Assembly (NCBI RefSeq): GCF_004364345.1 | Contig: NZ_SOCA01000003.1 | Coordinates: 682,001-746,000 of the forward strand | DNA from: Prosthecobacter fusiformis | GTDB taxonomy: Bacteria; Verrucomicrobiota; Verrucomicrobiia; Verrucomicrobiales; Verrucomicrobiaceae | Direction: 5' to 3' | DNA: 64,000 nucleotides | Part shown: positions 41,361 to 51,476 of the stretch, piece after piece | How positions within the stretch are numbered: the stretch's first letter is position 1 | Layout of the letters: each line of letters begins with the position of its first letter | Notes under the pieces: model-generated | What the model was told of the DNA's origin: nothing | Databases searched by the model: none | What the model saw: only the letters and a program-made list of their open reading frames with translations | Made by a program: the position numbers and the translations under genes

Positions 41361-42145
41361 ATGATTTGGAGCATGAAAAATAAAGTCAAAACAGCGCTTT
41401 TGTGTGTAGCAAGAATGGCAGAAAAAGGATTCAGACCAATCGTTTCACGCATCTATGGAAGACGTTCACCTTCAGGAATTGAGGAATGGAAGCATGTGGC
41501 GTTTTCATGGGGACAGTTTGGCGAAGACTTAATAGCTTGGGGTATATTAAAGAATTAAACACACCCATGGTCTACGTCGATGTAGGTGCTTTTCACCTCA
41601 TTAAATACTCTAATACCTTGCTGTTTCACAAAAACGGCTGGCATGGCATTAACGTGGATGCTAATCCAGACACCATCCAACTTTTTAATTCTTACATGCC
41701 AAATGACATCAATTTACATTGTGCAGTCGGGCGTGATGAAAAAGAGGCAAACTTTTCTGTGTATAATTCAACCGGTGTTTGTGCAACAGGCAGATTAACT
41801 GAGAAATCATATTCCACATGTTCCATTTTGGGTGAAAGCGAAATTCGCAATATTGCGGTGAAAGTAAGAACACTCAGCAACATGCTGGAAGGAGCAAATT
41901 TTCGAGGAAAGAAAATTAGACTCTTGAACATTGACGTCGAGGGCCATGAATTGGAAGTGTTGATGTCAAATTGCTGGGATCGGTTTCGTCTTGTTCTCAT
42001 TGCAGTTGAGCAGCATCCAGGCGACACCACCTCGATTAGCGGCTTTCTTGCCGAAAAAAAATTACACTTTAGTTGGAAGGTGCTCGATCACGTCCATCTT
42101 TATGGACAAAGCATTCATGCGATGATGGTATGTTTAGTTAGATAA
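41361..42145 (+). pseudogene. FkbM-type methyltransferase split by a frameshift
   Basis: Two overlapping frames together make one FkbM protein. The first (ATG 41361 or 41373, stop TAA 41556-41558) ends HVAFSWGQFGEDLIAWGILKN, the family's N-terminal SQxGED motif. The second, one base back in frame and open to 42145, continues with NTPMVYVDVGAFHLIKYSNT, WHGINVDANP and LLNIDVEGHELEVL, the SAM-binding and catalytic core. The switch must occur between about 41540 and 41558. No classical slippery heptamer is seen, so a single-base indel or sequencing error is likeliest. If intact, it would methylate a sugar hydroxyl of the surface glycan. Confidence 0.8.
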
Positions 42146-42162
42146 TAAAAGACTGCTAATCT

Positions 42163-43203
42163 ATGAAACTGCTTGTTACAGGTTCCTCCGGTCTCATCGG
42201 TTCTGAAGTCTGCGTCCATTTCGCCTCCCTCGGATGGGAAATTCATGGGGTGGACAACAATCAGCGGGCTGTTTTCTTCGGCCCTCAGGGCGATACTCGC
42301 TGGAATCAGAGCCGCCTAGTTGAAAGCCTCGGCAAAGCCTTCCATCATCATGAACTCGACATCCGAGACCGTTCTGGCGTCCTCACCTTGCTGAAAGAAG
42401 TAAAACCTGACGCCATCGTCCACACGGCCGCCCAACCTTCGCATGACCGGGCTGCCGCTATTCCCTTTGATGATTTTGATACCAATGCCGTTGGCACCTT
42501 AAACCTTCTCGAAGCCACCCGGCAGGCCTGTCCAGAGTCCCCCTTTGTGCACATGTCCACCAACAAGGTCTATGGTGACCGGCCCAATAAAATCGCTCTT
42601 AAGGAAATGGAAACCCGCTGGGACTATTCTGATCCAGCCTATACTGATGGCATTTCCGAGGACTTTCCTATCGACCAGTCGAAGCATTCTCTTTTTGGCG
42701 CTTCCAAGGTCGCCGCCGATGTGATGGTTCAGGAATATGGCCGCTACTTTGGTCTGCCCACCTGCTGCCTGCGGGGTGGCTGTCTTACGGGTCCGAATCA
42801 CACAGGTGTGGAGCTTCACGGCTTCCTCAGTTATCTCGTGAAGTGCAACCTTGAGGGTCGGGAATATAAGGTTTTTGGTTACAACGGAAAACAGGTTCGC
42901 GACAACATCCACTCCCACGATGTCGCGCGGTTTATTGGGGAATTTTTGAAAGCTCCCCGCCTGGCGGAGGTTTACAATATTGGTGGTGGTCGCGCCAACT
43001 CCTGCTCGATTTGGGAGGCGTTTAAGATCGCCGAAACTTTTTCAGGAAGGGTTCAGGTTTATCAATACGTGGACGAGAACCGCATTGGCGACCACATCTG
43101 CTACATTTCGAACCTCGCCAAAATGCGCGCCCACTACCCCGAATGGAACATCAGTATCAGCCTTGAAGAAACTATCCGGCAGATTGTAGAAGCGCACTCA
43201 TAA
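42163..43203 (+). CDS. NAD-dependent epimerase, CDP-paratose/tyvelose epimerase-like
   Basis: 346 residues. [20 protein letters not shown] is the Rossmann motif. The stretch [20 protein letters not shown] is a strong marker of the CDP-paratose 2-epimerase-like subgroup. [10 protein letters not shown]-like sequence ([17 protein letters not shown]) and [14 protein letters not shown] follow, with [19 protein letters not shown] nearby. It is expected to make a dideoxy- or deoxyhexose nucleotide, though no CDP-glucose pathway genes (rfbF/rfbG/rfbH) are visible here. It lies 17 bp after the split FkbM gene. Confidence 0.87.
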   Translation: MKLLVTGSSGLIGSEVCVHFASLGWEIHGVDNNQRAVFFGPQGDTRWNQSRLVESLGKAFHHHELDIRDRSGVLTLLKEVKPDAIVHTAAQPSHDRAAAIPFDDFDTNAVGTLNLLEATRQACPESPFVHMSTNKVYGDRPNKIALKEMETRWDYSDPAYTDGISEDFPIDQSKHSLFGASKVAADVMVQEYGRYFGLPTCCLRGGCLTGPNHTGVELHGFLSYLVKCNLEGREYKVFGYNGKQVRDNIHSHDVARFIGEFLKAPRLAEVYNIGGGRANSCSIWEAFKIAETFSGRVQVYQYVDENRIGDHICYISNLAKMRAHYPEWNISISLEETIRQIVEAHS

Positions 43204-43317
43204 TGCCGAGCCACCATCTTGGCAGACAGAGCCAATATGCAACAGCCTTCAAAATGGCGACGGGATCATCGCAGCACCTCGTAGCCCGCTTAATTTTTCA
43301 AAACTGGAATCCTTTTT

Positions 43318-44394
43318 ATGCGCATTTTAGTCACTGGTGGAGCTGGGTTTATCGGCTCGAACCTAGTCCGCATGCTGGTTGCTCGTGGTCATCAGGTTCT
43401 CAACATTGACAAACTAACTTACGCAGGGAACCTTGCGTCGCTTGGTGAGGTGGGCTATGCACCCAATTACCGTTTTGCCCAAGTCGACATCTGCAACCCT
43501 GACGCTATGCGCGTGGCATTTGCGAACCTGCGTCCCGAAGCCGTCATGCACCTCGCCGCAGAGTCGCACGTGGATCGCTCAATCGAAGGGCCCATGGAGT
43601 TCGTGCGCTCCAACGTTGTCGGCACCGTTTGTCTGCTTGAGGCGTCTCGGGAATATCTTTCCTCTTTTAAGGTTCCGCCGTCCGCGTTTCGTTTCCTGCA
43701 CGTCTCGACGGACGAAGTCTATGGCAGCCTCGGTGAGTCGGGTTCCTTCACCGAAACGACACCCTACGACCCTCACAGCCCATATTCCGCGAGCAAGGCA
43801 TCGGCTGACCACTTCGCACGTGCTTGGTATAGCACCTTTGGGCTCCCCGTCATTGTCACCAATTGTTCGAACAACTACGGACCATACCAATTCCCGGAAA
43901 AGCTGATCCCTGTCGTTATTCTCAAAGCACTCTCTGGCGAGCCGATCCCCGTCTACGGTGAAGGGAAAAACGTTCGCGACTGGCTTTATGTTGAGGACCA
44001 CGCAGAGGCCCTGCTAGCCGTTCTGGAGCGGGGGAAGGTGGGTGAGACCTACAACATTGGCGGCGGCAACGAGATGCGGAACATCGACTTGGTTCGTTTC
44101 CTGTGCTCCCTTCTCGACGAGGAGGTCAAAGGCGAAAAAGTGAAAGCTGAAGGTAAAGAGGGGCGAAGTTTCGCTGACCAAATCATGTTTGTGAAAGATC
44201 GGCCTGGCCACGACATCCGATACGCCATCGACAGCGCAAAGATACGCAACCAACTCGGCTGGAATCCGAAGCATGATAGTGAGTCCGGCTTCCGCAACAC
44301 CATTCAATGGTACCTAAAAAACAAAGCGTGGTGGCAGGCAATCCTTGACGGCACCTACCGACTCGAACGCCTGGGTCTATCTGAAGCTGTTTAA
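43318..44394 (+). CDS. rfbB: dTDP-glucose 4,6-dehydratase
   Basis: 358 residues; converts dTDP-glucose to dTDP-4-keto-6-deoxyglucose. [52 protein letters not shown] with the catalytic Asp-Glu after Thr, and [11 protein letters not shown] (YxxxK) are all standard. [17 protein letters not shown] and [13 protein letters not shown] complete the active site. A charged insert ([11 protein letters not shown], about residue 273) precedes [15 protein letters not shown]. It is followed by rfbA 136 bp on. The later enzymes rfbC and rfbD are not in the window. Confidence 0.96.
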   Translation: MRILVTGGAGFIGSNLVRMLVARGHQVLNIDKLTYAGNLASLGEVGYAPNYRFAQVDICNPDAMRVAFANLRPEAVMHLAAESHVDRSIEGPMEFVRSNVVGTVCLLEASREYLSSFKVPPSAFRFLHVSTDEVYGSLGESGSFTETTPYDPHSPYSASKASADHFARAWYSTFGLPVIVTNCSNNYGPYQFPEKLIPVVILKALSGEPIPVYGEGKNVRDWLYVEDHAEALLAVLERGKVGETYNIGGGNEMRNIDLVRFLCSLLDEEVKGEKVKAEGKEGRSFADQIMFVKDRPGHDIRYAIDSAKIRNQLGWNPKHDSESGFRNTIQWYLKNKAWWQAILDGTYRLERLGLSEAV

Positions 44395-44530
44395 GGCTTT
44401 TCTGAGGGAAATGGCTCTATCGACCATTGCATCCGGCATCGCCAATTAAGTCAAGCGCTTCACGCCCACACATCCTTTTAAACCTTTAAACCATGGTCCA
44501 TTCAAGACATAGAGCAGTGAAGACGAAAAC

Positions 44531-45394
44531 ATGAAGGCTATTGTTCTTGCGGGCGGCTCTGGCACCCGGCTTTATCCCTGCACCCTAGCGGTTAGCAAGC
44601 AGTTGCTGCCGATCTACGACAAACCCATGGTGTATTACCCGATCTCTGTTCTGATGCTCGCTGGGATTCGTGAGATCCTCATCATCTCGACACCGGTTGA
44701 CCTGCCGTTATACCAGCAACTCTTCGGAGACGGCTCGCGCTTTGGTGTGAATTTCCACTACGCTGAGCAACCCACTCCCGATGGTCTTGCTCAGGCGTTT
44801 CTAATCGGCGAGCGCTTCATCAACGGTGATCGCTGCGCCCTGGTGCTGGGCGACAACATCTTTTATGGTGGTGGATTCTCTCCTAAACTTCAGGCTGCTG
44901 TCGCTCGTGAGACTGGCGCCACGGTCTTTGGGTATGAGGTAAGGGACCCCCAGCGTTTCGGGGTCGTCGAGTTCGATGCCAATGGTCAGGCACTGTCTAT
45001 TGTCGAGAAACCCTCTCAACCGAAATCAAACTTCGCCGTCACTGGCCTCTACTTCTACGATGCCGAGGTCGTCGAAATAGCCAAGCAGGTTAAACCTTCA
45101 GAAAGAGGCGAACTAGAAATTAGCTCTGTAAATCAGGCATATCTGGAGAGGGGCAGTCTTCACGTTGAAGTTCTCGGTCGAGGGCACACGTGGCTCGACA
45201 CCGGCACTCATGAATCCCTGCTGGAGGCCTCTCAGTTCGTGCACACCATCCAAAAACATCAGGGTTTCAAGATCGCCTGCCTTGAGGAGATCGCGTTCCG
45301 ACAGGGATGGATTGACGCTGCCGGCCTTGACTTCGCAGCGCAAGCCCTCGGCAACTCTGCTTACGCCAATTACCTTCGGACTTTTCGCCCTTAG
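44531..45394 (+). CDS. rfbA: Glucose-1-phosphate thymidylyltransferase
   Basis: 287 residues; makes dTDP-glucose from dTTP and glucose-1-phosphate. The nucleotidyltransferase signature is [20 protein letters not shown] with [31 protein letters not shown] holds the metal-binding Asp, and [10 protein letters not shown] and [17 protein letters not shown] are also conserved. Length and motifs are normal. Together with rfbB upstream it supplies dTDP-4-keto-6-deoxyglucose, whose final fate depends on enzymes not clearly present here. Confidence 0.97.
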   Translation: MKAIVLAGGSGTRLYPCTLAVSKQLLPIYDKPMVYYPISVLMLAGIREILIISTPVDLPLYQQLFGDGSRFGVNFHYAEQPTPDGLAQAFLIGERFINGDRCALVLGDNIFYGGGFSPKLQAAVARETGATVFGYEVRDPQRFGVVEFDANGQALSIVEKPSQPKSNFAVTGLYFYDAEVVEIAKQVKPSERGELEISSVNQAYLERGSLHVEVLGRGHTWLDTGTHESLLEASQFVHTIQKHQGFKIACLEEIAFRQGWIDAAGLDFAAQALGNSAYANYLRTFRP

Positions 45395-45433
45395 TATCCG
45401 ATCTCGCAAGGTCCAGGAGCCCTTAACTGTCTC

Positions 45434-46312
45434 ATGATCCCTTCCCCCCGCCCTCTTGAGGCTCTTCCAGACTCCCACTGGGATCTGCGAATCAAGCCGC
45501 ACACCAAATGGCTGGACCTTCACCTCTCCGATGTCTGGCGTTACCGGGATCTGCTCTGGCTCTTCGTCCACCGAGATTTCGTGTCGGTTTACAAGCAGAC
45601 CATCCTCGGCCCATTGTGGTTCTTCGTCCAGCCGCTCTTTACGACCCTCGTCTTCACCGTCATTTTCACCGGTGTGGCGAAGGTGTCCACAGATGGAATG
45701 CCGCCCATGCTCTTCTACCTTGCCGGGTTGACGCCTTGGAACTATTTTGCCAGCTGCCTGAACAAAACCTCAAATACCTTCGTCGCCAATGCTGGCATTT
45801 TCGGAAAAGTCTATTTTCCGAGGCTCATTGTCCCGCTGTCCATCGTGGTTTCCAACATTATCCAGTTTGCCATCCAGTTCCTGCTATTCCTCGGCTTCTT
45901 CATCTACTTCCTCACCACGGACTCTGCCCTGAACCCGCATTGGGCGCTCATCCTGGTGCTTGTCCCGGCTCTCATCCTGCTGATGGCCGGACTCGGACTC
46001 GGCACAGGTATCGTTGTCTCCTCACTAACCACGAAATACCGGGACTTTACCTTCCTCATCGCATTTGGCGTCCAGCTCATGATGTATGGTACACCCATCA
46101 TTTACCCGATGAGCGCAATCCCGGAAAAATACAGGTGGCTCATCCTCGCCAATCCTATGACAGCTCCCGTTGAAACCTTCCGCGCCCTTTTCCTGGGCGG
46201 CCCCATCCCCTGGAGCGGATTAGTCATTTCTGTCGCCATTGGCGCCGCGTTGCTTTTGTTCGGCTTGTTAATCTTCAACAAGGTTGAGAAGAGGTTTATG
46301 GACACCGTCTGA
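45434..46312 (+). CDS. O-antigen/polysaccharide ABC transporter permease (Wzm-like)
   Basis: 292 residues with an N-terminal amphipathic part (WLDLHLSDVWRYRDLLWLFV, RDFVSVYKQTILGPLWFFVQPL) and six predicted membrane helices, the ABC-2 type fold of polysaccharide exporters. The motif NLRFLYLKQTxLGPLW of the family appears as the YKQTILGPLWFF segment. It flips undecaprenyl-linked glycan across the inner membrane with the ATPase encoded 36 bp downstream. Confidence 0.94.
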   Translation: MIPSPRPLEALPDSHWDLRIKPHTKWLDLHLSDVWRYRDLLWLFVHRDFVSVYKQTILGPLWFFVQPLFTTLVFTVIFTGVAKVSTDGMPPMLFYLAGLTPWNYFASCLNKTSNTFVANAGIFGKVYFPRLIVPLSIVVSNIIQFAIQFLLFLGFFIYFLTTDSALNPHWALILVLVPALILLMAGLGLGTGIVVSSLTTKYRDFTFLIAFGVQLMMYGTPIIYPMSAIPEKYRWLILANPMTAPVETFRALFLGGPIPWSGLVISVAIGAALLLFGLLIFNKVEKRFMDTV

Positions 46313-46348
46313 GACTTAACAGGCCAAATAAAACCAATTGCCCCATCC

Positions 46349-47626
46349 ATGTCAGCCGTCATTTCAGTAGAAAATGTTTCCAAACAGTACCGCCTCGGTG
46401 AGGTAGGAGGCGGCACATTGGCCCACGACTTAAACCGCTGGTGGCACAAGGTTCGAGGCATGGAAGATCCGTATCTCAGGATCGGGGAAAGCAATGACCG
46501 GTCCAAGAAGGGAGGCTCGGAGTACTCATGGGCACTGCGCGATGTCTCCTTTGAGGTTAAACAGGGAGAGGTCCTCGGTATCATCGGTCGCAATGGGGCT
46601 GGAAAATCAACCTTGCTCAAGATCCTCTCCCGCGTCACTACGCCGACCACCGGCGAGATCAAGATCAAGGGCCGGATTGCTTCGTTGCTCGAGGTGGGGA
46701 CCGGCTTCCATCCAGAACTGAGCGGCCGCGAAAACATCTTCCTCAATGGTGCCATCTTGGGTATGCGCAAGGCGGAGATTGCAGCGAAGTTCGATGGAAT
46801 AGTCGATTTTTCAGGCTGCGAACGTTACATCGACACCCCGGTCAAGCGCTACAGTTCGGGCATGTATGTGCGGCTCGCCTTTGCCGTCGCAGCGCATTTA
46901 GAGCCGGAGATCCTCATCGTGGATGAAGTACTTGCAGTTGGTGATGCAGAGTTCCAGAAAAAGTGCCTGGGGAAGATGAAGGACGTCGCGGGTGAGGGTA
47001 GAACTGTGCTTTTTGTAAGCCATAATATGGCTGCCGTGCAAAGTCTTTGCGGTCGGGCGATCATGTTGAAAAATGGATTGAACGAAGATCAAGGGGCCTC
47101 GAATGAAGTCGTGGAGCGATACCTCAACAGTTATGAGGCGCAATCCGCTGTTTGGGAGGCTCCACCTAAACCGGATGCCAAAATTCCGCAAGTGGTGAAG
47201 ATCGCCTTGGTGGACGATAAGGGGCTGCTGGTCTCCTCAATAAGTACATATTCGAACCTATGTTTAAGAATTGACATCTTTTCTCCTGATGCATTGAGCG
47301 GTATCGACATTGGTATAGGTTTGGACGAAAAAAAGTCAAAACTGAAAGTATTCGGTGTGGGCACAGATGATTCGAAATCAACATTTACGATCGATCGGGG
47401 GAAATCTCAGATTCTATTCACCATGCCTAAGGTTCTGCTAAATCCAAAACCCTATCTCATTACTATTGCTCTGTTTTATAACCGAACTTTAATTCAGGAA
47501 ATTGAGTCTGCCATTACGTTCAATGTGATTCCATGTGAAGGTCAGATTGGTTCGCACTTTGGAGCGCGTAACTACGGGGTGCTCGCAGCAGAACATCATT
47601 GGACGCTGGAATCTAAAGATAAATAA
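46349..47626 (+). CDS. Polysaccharide ABC transporter ATPase with cargo domain (Wzt-like)
   Basis: 425 residues. The ATPase domain is at about 1-250: Walker A GIIGRNGAGKSTLLKIL, signature region KRYSSGMYVRLAFAVAAHLE, Walker B ILIVDEVLAVGD and the switch VSHNMAAVQSLC. An insert at about 25-65 (GTLAHDLNRWWHKVRGMEDP) is typical of O-antigen exporters. Residues about 285-425 form a Wzt C-terminal beta-sandwich, which in characterised systems recognises a cap on the glycan chain end. Presence of this domain suggests coupled chain termination and export. Confidence 0.95.
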   Translation: MSAVISVENVSKQYRLGEVGGGTLAHDLNRWWHKVRGMEDPYLRIGESNDRSKKGGSEYSWALRDVSFEVKQGEVLGIIGRNGAGKSTLLKILSRVTTPTTGEIKIKGRIASLLEVGTGFHPELSGRENIFLNGAILGMRKAEIAAKFDGIVDFSGCERYIDTPVKRYSSGMYVRLAFAVAAHLEPEILIVDEVLAVGDAEFQKKCLGKMKDVAGEGRTVLFVSHNMAAVQSLCGRAIMLKNGLNEDQGASNEVVERYLNSYEAQSAVWEAPPKPDAKIPQVVKIALVDDKGLLVSSISTYSNLCLRIDIFSPDALSGIDIGIGLDEKKSKLKVFGVGTDDSKSTFTIDRGKSQILFTMPKVLLNPKPYLITIALFYNRTLIQEIESAITFNVIPCEGQIGSHFGARNYGVLAAEHHWTLESKDK

Positions 47627-47789
47627 TCTCCGAGGGTCGTTCGCCTGGCTTGAATTCCCATTAATAGGGCTTGGAGATGTTATAGTGAGTAGCTCAACGG
47701 GAGATTCTCGATATTTCTAATTCAAGTTTCCCAATCGTAGTACAACGAATTCTGAAAGACAGTCCCCTAAAGGTGGAGATTTATCGACA

Positions 47790-48935
47790 ATGACGAGCAA
47801 GAAAATTTTCTTTTTTCAACCATATTTTCAAGTGGTTTCCGAAGTTTGGATTGAGCGGATGCTCGAGATATTTGCTGATCGATTGGCATTGATCGTTGGG
47901 CGTGGTGTTCCCGACCAATGGAATGGGACCCGGTGTTTTGATCTGGATCATCCGCCCTATAGCATATTAACACGCATTAAGCATCGGATCCTCGGCCGGG
48001 CGCATCGCACAAAGGAACTCCGAAACACAATTGCGGAATACCCCGGCGCGATAATCCTCGTCAATTATGCTAACTTTGCTTTAGAACTCGAGCCGTGCTG
48101 GCGGGGTTTGGAAGTAACAGTGTTAATTCATTGCCACGGGTTTGACGTTCATTTTGACGGTCGAGGAAATGAATGGCCTCACTCAAAACTTCATGACGAA
48201 TTCTACATTAAACGGTTAATATCGCTGCCTTTAAATCACCACTTCGTCGCAAACTCTAAATTTACTCGGGATTCAATGGTGGCTCACGGGATGCCCGCTG
48301 CCCGGATTGCATTAAAAAACTACGGCGTCGAATTGCCAAGTTGTCCAGACTGGGATCAACGTAAAAAAAAGCAAAATCTGCGCTTGCTCTATCTAGGTCG
48401 TTTGATCGACTTCAAAGGTCCGGATAAGGTGATTCGTGGCTTTGAAATCGCATGCGAGCAGGGTTTTCAAGGAACCCTTACCATGGCTGGAAACGGACAG
48501 CTTCTCGCGATGTGTGAAATGATGGCGGCAACATCAAAGTACAAAGAACAAATTGAATTTTGTGGAGCCGTGGGTCGAAGAGGGGCGCAACTTCTTTATG
48601 CTGATAGCGATATCTTTGTGGGTCTTCACTGCCTGGGCGAATTAACCAATCGTGAGGAAGCGTTTGGTGTAACAATGGTCGAGGCCATGGCGCACGGACT
48701 TCCTGTGGTGACAGGGCGCAGCGGCGGTATTGTTGAGAGTGTCGTTGACGGAGAAACTGGCTTCCTTATTGAACCGGGGGACATAAACGCGTTTGCGGAA
48801 AAACTATTAGCACTTCAAAACAATCCTAAGCTGAGAATACAGATGGGGCAGAAAGGTCGGGAGCGAGTAGAGTCAAACTTCACACTTGAACATGAGCGGT
48901 TACAATGGGAATCGATCATGCAAAAATTCGCCTGA
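47790..48935 (+). CDS. Glycosyltransferase family 4 protein
   Basis: 381 residues, GT-B fold. The N-domain includes VTVLIHCHGFDVHFDGRGN and HHFVANSKFTRDSMV. The C-domain has LRLLYLGRLIDFKGPDKVIRG and the E(x7)E donor-binding motif in NREEAFGVTMVEAMAHGLPVV, then GIVESVVDGETGFLIEPGD. A retaining transferase adding one sugar to the lipid-linked glycan at the cytoplasmic face. A gap of 163 bp separates it from wzt. Codon use is more AT-rich than upstream. Confidence 0.92.
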   Translation: MTSKKIFFFQPYFQVVSEVWIERMLEIFADRLALIVGRGVPDQWNGTRCFDLDHPPYSILTRIKHRILGRAHRTKELRNTIAEYPGAIILVNYANFALELEPCWRGLEVTVLIHCHGFDVHFDGRGNEWPHSKLHDEFYIKRLISLPLNHHFVANSKFTRDSMVAHGMPAARIALKNYGVELPSCPDWDQRKKKQNLRLLYLGRLIDFKGPDKVIRGFEIACEQGFQGTLTMAGNGQLLAMCEMMAATSKYKEQIEFCGAVGRRGAQLLYADSDIFVGLHCLGELTNREEAFGVTMVEAMAHGLPVVTGRSGGIVESVVDGETGFLIEPGDINAFAEKLLALQNNPKLRIQMGQKGRERVESNFTLEHERLQWESIMQKFA

Positions 48936-48985
48936 AACAGCTGCAATAATGCGTGTTTGGAATGCCCATTATCAATTTGTAAACC

Positions 48986-49957
48986 ATGAATCCTAAGATC
49001 GACCAAAGCCTCCCCCATAATGTAGGGCGGGTTTCGGTGATAATGCCGGCGCGCAACCGGATCGAATTCCTGCAGGAAGCGGTGTCGTCAGTTGCGAGCC
49101 AAAGCTATCAAAATATCGAGTTGATTGTCATTGACGATGGATCCGATCCTCCGATAGAGCAGGTAGCTCTTGATACTTGGTGCACCAGACGATCCCCCGA
49201 TGACCTCATCATAAAGCGAATTTCAGAAGGGAACGGCAACCGGGCACGCAATGCCGGCATCGCACTCGCAACGGGACAGTTCATTCAGTTTATGGACTCT
49301 GACGACTTGCTGGACAGTAAAAAGATTGAGTGTCAAGCTGAGCGCCTCCATGAGGATCTCGAACTCGATGGTGTCATCTGTCAAGTTCAGTTATTTGACG
49401 GAAACGGCCGGTCTGGCTTGTGGAGGTCTCAGCTCCAAGGTGGTATTCCCACCCTGAAGGACTTCATCGGAGCTTCCTGTGATTGGCAGACGATGGCACC
49501 ACTGTGGCGGCGGCGACTTTTTGATGCTGGACTACGCTGGGATCCCGAAATCTCATGCCATCAAGACTGGGTGTTTCATCTGCATGCACTTTCGAGCGGT
49601 GCCAGATTATTGTTGGACTTCAAAGTCCTTGCGTTTTATCGTATGCCCGAGGAGGGCCATGTGTCGTGGAACATGAGTGATCCGGTTAAACTCCAACAGC
49701 GAATAGTCGTTCATCGACGTTCATTGGATTTGCTACGCAGAGCCGGTATCATTGAAGCGGAAATATATCGGCACCAATGGTGGAGAATTGAACAAACCAA
49801 GAGTGATGCCATTAATCGTCAGGATTTCGAAGCTTACTTTGATGCTCTTTGGGTGCAATTCCACTGTGACAAAACATTGCGAGGACAGACCAAAACGGTG
49901 GCATCTTTTTTAAAGGTTAATTGGCTCCTTATGAAAATTTGCTTTCGACGGTTTTAG
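48986..49957 (+). CDS. Glycosyltransferase family 2 protein
   Basis: 323 residues, GT-A fold. VSVIMPARNRIEFLQEAVSS opens the nucleotide-binding domain, LIVIDDGSDPP holds the first Asp pair, GNGNRARNAGIALATGQF and FMDSDDLLDSKKIE give the DXD-type metal motif. CHQDWVFHLHAL supplies the catalytic base region. Inverting transferase, donor and acceptor unknown. It is followed by a 350-bp gap that contains a gene remnant. Confidence 0.93.
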   Translation: MNPKIDQSLPHNVGRVSVIMPARNRIEFLQEAVSSVASQSYQNIELIVIDDGSDPPIEQVALDTWCTRRSPDDLIIKRISEGNGNRARNAGIALATGQFIQFMDSDDLLDSKKIECQAERLHEDLELDGVICQVQLFDGNGRSGLWRSQLQGGIPTLKDFIGASCDWQTMAPLWRRRLFDAGLRWDPEISCHQDWVFHLHALSSGARLLLDFKVLAFYRMPEEGHVSWNMSDPVKLQQRIVVHRRSLDLLRRAGIIEAEIYRHQWWRIEQTKSDAINRQDFEAYFDALWVQFHCDKTLRGQTKTVASFLKVNWLLMKICFRRF

Positions 49958-50307
49958 CCTGCAGAGGGCGAAATAGGAGGTCCAAGATCCGATGCACTGC
50001 TAAAGTAGGCCCCGCACTTTTCTATCTGTCAGAGATGCGGAATCGATGCTTTAGTGGCAGGTGGGCAGGTGATTTTGGTGAGTTCTGCGAAGCGGAATTG
50101 AGGCCCATGAGTGCTAAGTCAACTCGCCCCTACGGCATCGCCAAAGAACTTGCGTTCTATGGTCATATCTATTCATTACCAGGGATAATTCATTATCGCG
50201 TTTACTGGAATCTGCGTAATTTTACTAAATAGCTAAATCATGCTTTCCCCACTTCCTGAAAATCAAATAAACCACGCTGCTGAGACATTCGGCCACGACA
50301 CAATTCA
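49958..50307 (+). other. 350-bp gap with a probable gene remnant
   Basis: A frame open to 50232 ends RPYGIAKELAFYGHIYSLPG, IIHYRVYWNLRNFTK, which reads like the C-terminal tail of a glycosyltransferase. Its upstream part runs out of frame into the end of the preceding gene and has no start of its own. I read it as the decayed end of a lost gene. The final 75 bp hold nothing recognisable. Confidence 0.35.
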
Positions 50308-51003
50308 ATGAAACCAATACTGGAAAAGATACGCGATAAAGTGCTGCACAGGTTAGTGAGGATACAATTTCCTCATGAGATCCGGATGGCCGATCAAAAA
50401 CATAGGGAAGACGTTGTATCTCAACTTCCAAGAGTCGCGCTGGAAACAAGGCATATTGAAAACTGCCAGATACTTCTAAACCGAAAAATAATGCTCCAGA
50501 AGATAGGACAGCGGGATATGGTGGCGGAACTTGGTGTAAATCAGGGGGATTTCAGTCAAGAAATTTTGAATATATCACGTCCTGCCGTTTTGCATTTAGT
50601 CGACATATGGGGTTCAGAGCGATTTCACGAAGGGCTGTTTAATGAAGTGCAAGATAAGTTCAAGACCGAAATTGAAAGACAAGCGGTTCGAATTCATCGA
50701 AAGCTATCGACTGAAGCCGCCTCGGATTTTGAAGATGAATACTTCGATATGATATATATCGATACGGATCACTCTTATAATACCACAAGAGATGAGTTAA
50801 CGGCCTATTCAACGAAAGTGAAGTCGGATGGAATCATCGCCGGGCATGACTACTCGATGGGCAATTGGATAAAAGCTTATCGTTATGGGGTAATCGAGGC
50901 CGTGCATGAATTCTGCATAAAATATAATTGGGAGATACTATACCTGACCGCTGATACTTTGGAGAGCCAGAGTTTCGCAATTAGACGGATAGTAAAAGAC
51001 TGA
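50308..51003 (+). CDS. Class I SAM-dependent methyltransferase (Methyltransf_24-like)
   Basis: 231 residues. The SAM-binding start is MVAELGVNQGDFSQEIL, followed by LHLVDIWGSERF (acidic residue binding the SAM ribose) and YFDMIYIDTDHSYNTTRDEL, typical of class-24 methyltransferases of glycan clusters. IIAGHDYSMGNW follows. Probably methylates a sugar of the surface polysaccharide or a lipid-linked precursor. The 60 N-terminal residues form a charged helical region not needed for the fold. Confidence 0.87.
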   Translation: MKPILEKIRDKVLHRLVRIQFPHEIRMADQKHREDVVSQLPRVALETRHIENCQILLNRKIMLQKIGQRDMVAELGVNQGDFSQEILNISRPAVLHLVDIWGSERFHEGLFNEVQDKFKTEIERQAVRIHRKLSTEAASDFEDEYFDMIYIDTDHSYNTTRDELTAYSTKVKSDGIIAGHDYSMGNWIKAYRYGVIEAVHEFCIKYNWEILYLTADTLESQSFAIRRIVKD

Positions 51004-51085
51004 AAAGACAAATTCTTGCGCTATACCCTCCTATTGTTTTTTCAATGGCTGAATTTCACGATGTAGGATCGTAAACTTGGCTTAG

Positions 51086-51476
51086 ATGCGGATGAACTAC
51101 AGCGACCTGAGGAAACCCCGTAAATATAATTTCAATTTCCAGAAGGCAAGATTCTATGTCCGAAAATGCCCAGGAATTATAACAAATTTACCAGCAGCGA
51201 TTCGGAGCGACATCGGCTATTGTAACCGGGTTTGGCGGGTGCTGACTGCCAACTATTTTTGTCCGGCAACTGAGTTTTGCCGAGAGGGACCGACTCACGG
51301 CGTCCGCCCTTCAGAAGGTGAATGAGCGATTGGACCCACAAGCTTTGGCATCAGAGCGGATTTGGTTTTACAAGGGGCTGATCGTCCGTCATGTGCCGCA
51401 CGCGGCGGATGCTTGGCTCGCCTCGATGCTCTCGCATCACAATTCGATGGGTAAGCACCATGTTGTGCTCAATTGA
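51086..51476 (+). other. Broken gene remnant between glycan genes
   Basis: Two frames together look coding. One (51086-51325) begins MRMNYSDLRKPRKYNFNF and runs to about GYCNRVWRVLTANYF. The other is open from 51246 to TGA 51474-51476 with no start codon and reads QLSFAERDRLTASALQKVNE and ERIWFYKGLIVRHVPHAADA, a composition typical of a real protein. A frameshift near 51250 would join them. Family not recognised. The remainder of the 550-bp gap from 51004 shows nothing else. Confidence 0.4.

Noticed and set aside
41486-41558. Programmed -1 frameshift in the FkbM gene
   Set aside because: No slippery heptamer of the X XXY YYZ type and no downstream stem were found at the overlap; an indel or read error is simpler.
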